Part shown: positions 12,301 through 23,600 of the stretch, in pieces
Layout of the letters: each line of letters starts with the position of its first letter
Numbering within the stretch: the stretch's first letter is position 1
Assembly: GCF_016801865.2 (NCBI RefSeq)
Contig: NC_068938.1
Coordinates: forward strand, 19,154,873-19,218,872
Source of the DNA: Culex pipiens pallens
Taxonomy: Eukaryota; Arthropoda; Insecta; Diptera; Culicidae
Length of the DNA stretch: 64,000 bases
Direction of reading: 5' to 3'
Made by a program: the position numbers and the translations under genes
Notes under the pieces: generated by a model
What the model saw: only the letters and a program-made list of their open reading frames with translations
What the model was told of the DNA's origin: nothing
Database searches by the model: none

Positions 12301-15300
12301 TCCAAGCCAGTTTATGTGAATTATTATTTGGCTTTTGTTTCTGGATGTGTGTTCAAAGGCATAAATTGATTTTGAAAACCATTTTGCGAACCTAAAATAC
12401 ATTTCAGCGAGGGCAAAGCAGGAAGAATTAATCGAGAAAACTGACGAAAATCAGTGGCAATGCGAAAAGCTGAAAATTGCAGTCGTAAATTTTCCCCCTG
12501 CCCAATGATGGTGATATTTTCGGAGGTCTGCGAAAATGAACGGTTCTCCGGTTTGGTCTTTATGGAGAATTCATGGGATTTGAACATTTCAAGCATCGTT
12601 ACACTTGAAATCGAATTTTGTTTTTGATTGAGTTACATTTTTGCGAACATTCATTCCTTTTCAACCAATTTTTGATCTTAAAAAGCATTGAAAAGAAGAA
12701 CTCTTAAAATTTAATTAAGTTCTAAGGTTGGAAATGTGATTTGTTTTATGTGACTTTGCCAATATTTTTAAAAATATTTTTTTTTGATTTTTGATTTTTG
12801 GGTGTTTTTGAAACCGCCTTGAGTTAGGGATATTAAAAAAAACACCCAACCCGGGCAGACGGTAATAACAAAATTCATGCCATTTCAATAACAAATACTG
12901 TTAAAATAACAGGAAATGTTATGGAATATTCCTGGAAAATCCATTTTTACATAAGAGTTTAATAACAGTGTTTGTTATCATAACAAAATTTGTTATTGGT
13001 CTGATATTGGTTGGAAGCCAAAACAACTTGGGAATAACATTTTTTGTTATGAAAGAATACCTCCAACTGATATTGGGATGATCGAATTAGTTGTTAATGT
13101 AACAAAAAATAATAACAAAGATTTGTTCGAAGAATAACTAAAAATGTTATTAATCTGTTATTACAATAACAATCCAATAACAAAAAAATCATTAAGACGA
13201 ATAACAAATCTTGTTATAAATAGAATAAAATGTTATTGGCGTAGTATTTTTCAATATCCAAAAATGTTATTCCTAAGTTATTTCCGTCTGCTCGGGAAAA
13301 AGCAAAAACTAAAAATTTGGTTTTATGCCTCTAAGCATTTTCAACAAAAAAATAAATAAATGAAATTGGTATCGTGCTAAAGTAGAAAATGCAACTAAAA
13401 ACAAGCAAATAATTGAAAAAGTGACTGTAAAAACACGAGGATACTAGATAGGCAAAAGTTACTGATAGGAGGTGGTAGAGTAAGCCAAATACTAACATCA
13501 AATCATAAAAATATAAAACAACAGAATTAATGTTTTTTGTAGAACAAATGTTGCTCAAAATAAGCTGAACAAATTTGGGCAATTGAGGGTTAAAATTTTT
13601 TACCAAAATATTGTTTTTGTAACTTTGATGTATTGCAGAGAGTTTGCCATTTTCTTTTAGTAATTTTATTTATTTAGCTTGAAAATATTTAATTTACAGT
13701 CAAATTATCTAAAATTACTGGTGTACTTCATTTGACATTTTTCTCCTTTTAAAATGTAAGTCGTAAGTCGTTAAAAAAATCTCAAATATTTTTTTCTTAA
13801 CGTTGACAAAATTTCACACGGGTTCAACATTTTAACATTTAAAATCGGATGAATATTTTCTAAGATATCATCGTTTGAAAATTGATGACCTTATGGGTTT
13901 GCTTATGGAAAATATTAGTTTATGTAACAAGTTTTAAAACTAAGATCTTTTCAGCACGAGTCGTACATTTATACACCGAGGTTTACCGAGTTGGATAAAT
14001 ACGACGACTGCTGAAAAAAAACAAGTTTTGTAATGAGTTCCATACAACATTTTTTGAAATTTGGAAAAACACCCAAATCAAAACAATGTTGAAAAGTTTT
14101 ACTTTTCAAAACAAGTACTGAAAAGTTCAACTTGCCAGCATTTGTTCAGAAAAGTGTTTCTATTCGATTTTGTTATTTTTATTAGAGTAAAGTAGGCTAT
14201 TTCGCCTTTCGAGAATGACAGGAAAAGTGAGTAGTTTCACGACAGAATTGCAAAAACTCGCTTTTCGTTTTTAAAATCCTTGCAGCGCTATATCTCAGCA
14301 ACCAAAGTTTGGATCAACATTGTACAGAAATGAAAGTTGTAGAGAATTTGCTCAGCTTTTCATTTTTTCAGAAATGGACAAATATGGACAACTTTTGAGT
14401 ATACAATTTAAAAAAAAAATTCTGAAAACTTAAAAATGGCTTTAACACGAAAACGCACTGTTTGTTGCACATTTAAAAAAAAAATAATACTACAACCAAA
14501 AGTAATATTTGGATTTTGCTTGGTTAAATTTCCGATACTTAAAAAAAACCCCTTTTTTAAAATTCAAAAAAAAAAAACTAAACATATCGACAGAATTGAA
14601 TTTTTGCGATAAAAAAATTATTTCAGAATTTGCAAATTTGTTTCCTTGTACCTTTGTTGTCAATTGTCCACGCTCCATACAAAAAAGTTTTTTTTTGTAT
14701 GGAAAATTGTCCACGAGGGGGGGTTGAGATTTCCAAAAAAGTCTCCACGTGGTTTGTGGATGGTTCCTTAATAGAATGAAACTTTTGTGAGTCTTTTGAA
14801 AGAAAATAACATAAAACTTTTATAATCAACGTTAAAAAAGGTTTTCCACTTTTAAAATCTGGTCGAAAATGTAAAATGAAGGAAAAAAATTTAATTATAT
14901 TTTTTTTATCAAAAAAAAAAAAAAACAATCAGAAGAGTTTCCAAAAGTTTTTTTTTTAACATTGGAAACCGGAAAAAAGTGTTTGAGATATCGTTAAATT
15001 AAATGAGCATTTCCATTTTTTAAAAGGACCTATAAACTATTGTCTTTCATATGTTTATAGGACCTATTCAAAAATAACTCTAGATTTTATACACAGCAAA
15101 AAAAACAGATGGTTATATTCATCAGGGAATGGAGATAGATTTTACGTCAAAAATCTAGTTAAGTCTAGTAAAGTTGCAGAGAGAAAATTGAAGGAAAAAA
15201 CAAACACAGTTTTTCTCAGCTTTTTCAAAAATATTAGTTTCAGGGTCGTCTTTCATTCATGAATTTATTTTTAAATAATCAAAAATGTAAAATAAAAATC

Positions 15301-17589
15301 GAAAATTATAACCTATAAGTCCAAAACAATGCATTTTATTTAAAAACGACAGTATTTTCTATATTTTTTTTTTTTATAAATTACAGATTGTTATTCACCC
15401 ATTTTGGTTGAATATTACCTCTTTTTTGAGTAACATTACCTAAAAAATGTTTAAAAATGTGAACCTGATGAATATTCATCAGAAACTGGTGAAAATTCAT
15501 CATTTTCTGATGTAATATTACACATTTTTTTTGGACGCGAAATCTGTCATCATTTCCTGATGAATATTACCATAATTTTTTTCTGTGTATGATTGGGAAA
15601 ATCTAGAGAACTACTCCAATAGATTTATGCATAATTCTTAAACTATCTAAAGACTTCTGAACAACTATAAAATGGACTGACCTTATTCTTCTTGTATAGT
15701 TTTAATTAGGATTTTTATACAAACCACCCTGGGCCTTGTAAAGTCAAGGGGCATGATTTGATCCTAGTGCATTAGTTAAAATTTGGGAAACATTCTTTTT
15801 TATAAGCACTATGGACACCACTTCATGCTACGAGAACTCGCTTTGTCGCAGCCCCAGGGCTTAAGCGTTGACCGATAAGCTGTCTTCGTGAACTAGGTAG
15901 TTCTCCGATAGTGAAAATATCACAATTGCACAAGACACCGTTGCTCCTGTGACTTTTTCACTATCACAATGTGGGATTTAGGTGGGACTTTAGGATAGTA
16001 CAATTGATTTGTTGCTTAGCATTAGCATTTAATATAAATCTGTATGCTTTCCACATCTATTTGATGATAAATTTAGTTGTAATTGTTAAGTTAGAGTAAT
16101 GCTGTCAATAAACTTTGATTGATGTAGAATACAAGGCATTCTTTTATGTCAAATTGTCCATAGAGTCTCGATCAATCAATAATGTAATGATATCGGACAA
16201 AATTCGTTGATCTGTTGAACTAACGGTTTTCAGATTATGGTTGTATTGACCATTGTTGCGAATCGAGGAACTACGGATCTTTTGACGTAAATGATCATTT
16301 CTTTTTAAAATCGCGATTTCTATCCTATTTGTATATCAGTTCATAAATTTTTATTGTTTTTGATAGAAGTAGTACTGCAACAGTTAAAGGAACGTTTAGT
16401 TTTGAACATTAAGTTGAGAGGATTTTAGATTAAAGGTTAGATTTTCAATCCCCCTGGGCCTTGTAAAGTCAAGGGGCATGATTTGATCCTAGTGCATTAG
16501 TTAAAATTTGGGTATACATTCTTTTTTATAAGCACTATGGACACCACTTCATGCTACGAGAACTCGCTTTGTCGCAGCCCCAGGGCTTAAGCGTTGACCG
16601 ATAAGCTGTCTTCGTGAACTAGGTAGTTCTCCGATAGTGAAAATATCACAATTGCACAAGACACCGCTGCTTCTGTGACTTTTTCACTATCACAATGTGG
16701 GATTTAGGTGGGACTTCAGGATAGTACAATTCTCGAGTTTTTTTTTGAAAAGGTCCTATAAACAAAATTTTCACTTTTTGCTTTTTGGGTGTTTTTGAAT
16801 ACCCCTGACTCAAAGCGGTTCTAAAAACACCCAAAATGCAAAAATTAAAAATTTTGTTTATAGGACCTTTTCAAAAAAAACTCGAGAATTGATTTGTTGC
16901 TTAGCATTAGCATTTAAAATAAATCTGTATGCTTTCCAAATCTATTTGATGATAAATTTAGTTGCAATTGTTAAATGAGAGTAATGCTGTCAATAACCTT
17001 TGATTGATGTAGAATACTAGGCATTCGTTTATGTCAAATTGTTCATAGAGTCTCGATCAATCAATAATGTAATGATATCGGACAAAATTCGTTGATCTGT
17101 TGAACTAACGGTTTTCGGATTATGGTTGTATCGACCATTGTTGCGAATCGAGGAACTACGGATCTTTTGACGTAAATGGTCATTTCTTTTTCAAATCGCG
17201 ATTTCTATCCTATTTGTATATCAGTTCACAATTTTTATTGTTTTTTGATAGAAGTAGTATTACAACAGTTAAAGGAACGTTTAGTTTTGAACATTAAGTT
17301 TAGAGGATTTTAGATTAAAATTTATATTTTCAATCCAAAGTAGTTAGCAAATGAATATTTAGACTTAAATGAATAATTGAATAAGTTGGACTTATGAATA
17401 ACACACAACTGTACATTTATTCTGGAGTCAGATCCATACAGCGTCAGTGTTTATTTGGTCGAAGTGTACTAATTCATTGGCAGATCTGATTCTAGTTGTA
17501 ATGTACGACAAGACTACTGACGGACGTGACAGGACGAGGGCCCAGTTTAGAGGTTTCAACATCAACGATGTGCGGCTGGACCACCCTCC

Positions 17590-17623
<34 letters not shown>

Positions 17624-20600
17624 TTAGATTTTCAATCCAAAGTAGTTAGCAAATGAATATTTGGACTTAAATGAATAATTGAATAAGTTGGACTTATGAA
17701 TAACATACAACTGTGCATTTATTCTAGATTCAGATCCATACAGCGTCAGTGTTTATTTGGTCGAAGTGTACTAATTCATTGGCAGATCTGGTTCTAGTTG
17801 TAATGTACGACAAGACTACTGACGGACTTGACAGGACGAGGGCCCAGTTTAGAGGTTTCGACATCAACAATGTGCGGCTGGATCACGCTCCCAAAAAAAA
17901 AAAAAAAAAAAAAAATTAGGATTTTTATACAAACCAGTTCAAATTTCATCTTTGGTATAGTCACAATTTACTGGTAAAGGAAAACGTTGAAAACTAGATT
18001 TTTTTTCTGGGCAGTTAGAGGTTAATATGTTTTGAAATAAATAATCCAAACATGTGTTCAACAGAAAAAAACGTTAAAACCTTTCATAATTTTCTACAAA
18101 GTTGCATTTCCCACCTTCAATGAGGCCTAATTACCCACGCTTCACAAACATTCCAAATATTTACAATCAAAATATTGTTCCAAGATTAGGACAACCGCCG
18201 CCCATATGTTTACCACCCTTGCTTGTCGCGTGCGCTTCAAATCTGCCTCAATCTCAAAGTCGAGGATAAGGTCTCCCGGGTTATCTTATCTACTCCTTGC
18301 TGTGTGCTCGCTCCTGTATACAACACCTCTCTCTCTCGGTTGTAGATTTACCTTGCCGGTGTAAATATAGACATACCAACGAACCAACTTCTGAATCACT
18401 GACAGGGCCCGCCCGGCCATAGAAAGGTGATAAATTATCCCAACGTTACAATCTTTTCATTATCATCACTCCCTGGGCCGGAAGAAGGTGGGGAGTGGCG
18501 AGGGAGAGCTTTTAATTTGTTCTTGGACCTCCTGGAAAGGCCGCCGTGCCAGGACGAAACCATCCGAAAACTGCCAAGTGGGGATATTAAATTATGCAGA
18601 CATAAATTTGAAATTCCTTCCCACCAGAGTGGCAGGACCGGCAGGCAGCTTACATAATAAATCAACTCCAAGAAGAGTGGGCACACGAAGCGCACCCCAC
18701 AAGTTCACACCAGAGTCCTTCTTCCGGACGACCGTGGTCAAGAGATTCCCGGCAATGCCAAAAGGGCGCGAATAAATCCTCGTCCAATCGTCTGACAAGA
18801 GTTCAAACTTGATTAATTATTCAAACGCGCTATGCCACAGAAGAGAGTCCTGTCTGGGGCCGGGTTCCGATATTGGCCGGGCATGTCCGTCGATATGAAT
18901 GCATTTGAACTCTGTGGGACGGGGGTTCGTGTTCGTTTGTACAGTGTCTGTATCGCAAAGAGAAGAGGGGTAAGCCATGGCTTACGTACTACAACATGCC
19001 ACTAAAAGCTCGTTTCCCATCAGTTGGAATGCCTCTCCGGATCCAAAATCTAGGATCACCATTAAGTATGCATTAAAGAGAGCTCTTTCTCTGTCTAAAT
19101 GGTTCCATTAGGCGGACCGGTCATAGACTAACCGTTTCCGCACTTTCGGATTCGGGGGGACCTTTCAGAAAATGGGAGCAACGGTCTCGTACTCACACAC
19201 AAGTCACCATTAGGGAGAGAGAGGTCGAGGAATCTGGACAAATCCAGGCCACGTATACACCTTGTACTGCTGTACATGGCTAGATGCACTCAGAACTGGG
19301 GAGATTTAGATTTTTTGCGCGCCAGACAGACAACAACCATATGATTACTATAAACCTTATGGTTTTTGAACATTTCGCCTACTGTTACTACATTTTCTTA
19401 TTTTGAATGAATCCCAAACAATATTTGACAAATCGTTACTATTCCCTAAACTGTGCCTGTATAGTCAGCAACTGGTTATTGTTTACCCGGGGACGTTCTC
19501 CGCTACCCACGGGATAAAGATCCTAATCGGGTGGCTTTTGATTTGCTTTTATACGTCGTGTGATTCAGCGGAGGCTATACGAACAGACTAGGCACAGGGG
19601 CAGACAGAACACGTTTTACTCGAGGCCCAGACATCGTGGCAGAACAGGGAGCGTCCTACTGCACAGTAAAATTGTCAGAAAATGTGTAATTTTACCTCTG
19701 AAAAAGTGTAATTTTACAACTTTTCTGGTGTAATGTCACTTTTTCACTCATAATTGAGATAACATTACATTATAAAAGAGATAATATTCAACCTTCCAAA
19801 TTTACACATGTTTTTTACTGTGTAGGTATAGGTTCATTCGAGGTTCGCGTGTGCCTGTCGCATCGTTGTCGATGAATGATGAGCTGCCGATGTCGAGGAA
19901 AGGAAAAGCACATGGATGGTTGAAGTGTTGGGAATTTTGTGATTTATGGGGAGTTTTTGATTTGAGAAGGATATTTTTTAGGAAAAGTTACACAGTAAAA
20001 AAATGTGTAAATTTGGAAGCTGTAATTTTGGAAGGTTGAATATTACCTCTTTTAAGATGTAATTTAACCTCAATTAAGACTGAAAAAGTGACATTACACC
20101 TTTTTTTCTAAACTTATTTTTATTAGGTCCTCTTAGGTGCTAAGACCAGGTTAGGACCGAGGATCGATCAACATATTATCATTACACCTTTCTAGTGGTA
20201 AAATTACACATTTCCAGAGGTAAAATTACACATTTTTTCTGACATAAAAGATGTACCCCTTCCCAGATATAATATTACCATGATTTTTTTTCTGTGTATA
20301 TAGGTCGGAACTAAAGATTGTGTAAGATTTTGGACAATTTGGTTAGGGAATACAGCATAAACTCGAATTTCGATCTGGGGAAAATCTTTGTGAAACATCG
20401 TAAAGTGCTACGAATCGATCCTGTAATGATACTGTGTGATAATCTAATTCTGTTGATCAGTATTTTTGATGGGAAAATTTAAAGGTTTTATAATCATAAA
20501 TGAAAAAAGTTAGATTATATCCACAGTGAAAAAAAGATAAATTTTGTAAGGTTTAAAATTTGATGGTTGAATATTACATGATTTTCGCGTTATTGTGTAA

Positions 20601-23600
20601 AAAATGAAATTCAACAGAAAAAAAAATTACCAGATCCTGATGTAATATTACACATTTCTTACCGTATTTTGTAAAAAAAAAATATTTTATATCTGCAATT
20701 GGTTTATGTTTAATTTTAACTTTTTCACACATTATTCTAGGTAAAACTACACAAAAATAGGTAATACTACAACATCACAGTCTTAACCTTTGGAATTTTC
20801 ACTTGTTTATACTTCGCATTACACAGTAAAACATAGTTGAATGTTTGAAGATTGAAAATGAAAAATTGATGGTTGAATATTGCCTAGTAATAGTATTTTT
20901 TAGTATTTTTAACCAAAGTATTCGCAGATGTAAAATAATCATGATTTTTTTTACTATTCATTTAAGATTTCTAATAAAAAAAATGTGTTATTTTACATCG
21001 GAAACTGGAGAAATTTTCATCATTTTCTGTTGCAATTTAACACATTTTTTTTTACCGCATTTTGTAAAAAAAATGTTATTTTATATCTTCAATTGGTTTA
21101 TGTTTAATTTTAATTTTTATACACATTATTCTAGGTAAAACCACACAAAAAAGGTAATATTCAAACATCACATTTTCAACCTTTGGAATTTTCACTTGTT
21201 TATATACTTCGCATTACACAGTAAAAAATAGTTGAATGTTTGAAGTTTGAAAATGAAAAATTGATGGTTGAATACTGCCTACACCCAAAGGAAAAATATA
21301 TCTCAAAATCTGCAACATTGGATTTGCTGCAGAAAATGTCATATTTTATAACATTTTTTGCAGCAAGCCCGTAGATCATTTTTGCCCGCGTGTAAAAATT
21401 TCAGCGATCTGCAGTTCTTACCAACACATATAATGCTGGCCTGTCCCCGAGCAACACTCCAAAGAGAAGCATATGTTGGTGCTCTTTCACTCACATTTCA
21501 TCAAGCGTCCATGGCGCGGTGGTAGCGTGTCGGATCAATAACCAAGAAGTTGGTGGTTCAATCCTCGTTCTGCTAAGTGCTTTTTTTGTGAAATACAACC
21601 AAAAAGCCGTCGGTAATGTCGATAATTGTCGGTAACGGGCAAAAATGTCATACCCCTATATCGCAAAAAATGCATGAGGACTAGGGTGCAGAGAAAAAAT
21701 GACCCCCTGCTCCACAAGCGGAAAACGGTTTTTTGGGTTATTTTAAGCATCTGTGTAAATTTTGAACGACATTGGATGAGATTAACCCATTGATACCCGA
21801 GTTTAAAGTTGGTGAGAAAAATGTTTTTCATACAAAAATGACTTTTTTAAATCGCTAATAACTTTTCAGGATCGGGTTTTACAGTTTTGGTATGTTCTAC
21901 AAAGTTGTAGAGCATTAAATTTTCAAAAAGAATCTCACTTTTGGGAATATTTGGATGGAAGAAACGCACCGTGCAGACCAAACCGTAAGAAACTTGGAAT
22001 TTCCATACATTTTTTCGATTTTTCCCATACAAACTTCACCTCCGAGTATCAATGGGTAAATGATGACCGATTTTGCTCATAGTTGGCCCAGAGTCCTAAA
22101 ATAGGTCAAGGAACAACATTCAGCTTGTGGAGGGAGGTTTTGAAAAAAAGTCCCATATTCTGGGCACCCTAATGAGGACAGTTATCATGCAGATTCTGAT
22201 ATACTTTCATGCCGCCATGCATCACAATCATGCGACTGCCAGTTGGGTGTACTAATAGTATTTTTTAGTATTATTAACCAAAGTATTCGCAGATGTAAAA
22301 TTACCTTGATTTTTTTTAATATGCGTTTAAGATTTCTAATAAAAAAATGTGTAATTTTACATCGGAAACTGGTGAAATTTTCATCATTTTCTGTTGAATT
22401 AACTTTTTACACAAAAAAGAATTTATAAAATAACTCAATAAAAGCCATCAAAATTTTCATCCTTCCAGGATTCATTTTTTTCTGTGTAAATGTAGGTATC
22501 TCTTATGTCAGAAAATAACATGCAATTTTACCTCTAAAAAAATGTAAATTTATTACTTTTTCAATTAAATCACAATTTTATAACCATAGTTGAGGTAATA
22601 TTACATCATAAAGAGAATTATATTTTTAAAACCTTAAAATTTAACACCTTCAAAATTTACATATTTTTTACTGTTTGATTTTTTTTATGTGTGAAAAAAA
22701 GGGAATTTATCTAAGGAACTGGTGAAATTTGCATCAGTTTTTGTCTTTTTTACTTATTTACTTCGAATAAATTTATACCAAATAGTATCAATTCTTACCC
22801 ATCAAATTTTGAATCTTCAAAAAATAAACTTTTTCAACTGTATTTTATATCGGTAATGTGTCATTTTACACATTTTATGAGATAAAATTACATCCTAGAA
22901 TGGGTAATTTTTTTGACACAAGAGTTCAGAAAAGATAAACCTTATCCCACATTTAATTTCATCCAGAAATTTTGAAATAATGCACATTTTTCGTGATTTT
23001 TATGATAATTCTACTTTTAAACATTGATTGAGGTAATATTACATCATTAAAAGGTACATTAACAGCATCAAATTTAACACCTTCAACATTAATACCAATC
23101 TTTATTATGTATTTTTGATACAAATTATACTTCCTCATAATTTCCCTGCCGGTCACCCGTAAAACAACCCTCAAAAGCTTATAAAAATCTACCAAGAACA
23201 CCTTCATCAACCCAGACTAGACCATCATCTGCGGACACACAAAGAGCATCATGAACCCTAACCCTGCACCCTGCTAGTTGTAGCAGCAACATCAGTCAGT
23301 GGGTACAACCCACAGCAAATTCATGCTTGATGTTGCCACTGAACTACCGTGCAGCAAAGGGCGAAACTATACTTGTTTGAACAGCAAACACGAGACCTGG
23401 CCGGTTGGCTGGCTGGAAAAACAGAAGATACACAAACAAACATACACGCTGGGTGGAGGGAGGCCACAGTCCTCTCCGTGTCCACACCTTGATTTCACGT
23501 GCTGTAGGTCACAACATCACCGCGGGAAAAACGTTGGGTGGAGTTGCTTTGAGCTTTATTTGTGCGATACAAGGACTAGGTTTTACGGTGAAATCCAGCA

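Larger units (their letters stand above)
19662..22680. mobile_element. Cluster of acacagtaaa MITEs with nested insertions
   Basis: One clean copy is 19662-19822 (cacagtaaaa ... ttttttactgtg, 161 bp). A second at about 19990-20297 is interrupted at 20104-20179. More copies or parts occur at about 20520-20830, 20830-21240 and 22250-22680, all built from gtaattttac, taatattaca and ttgaatattac words. Probable internal promoter or transposase: none. Confidence 0.7.

Noticed and set aside
21505..21580. Functional tRNA gene
   Set aside because: Anticodon stem cannot pair; better read as a SINE head or pseudogene.
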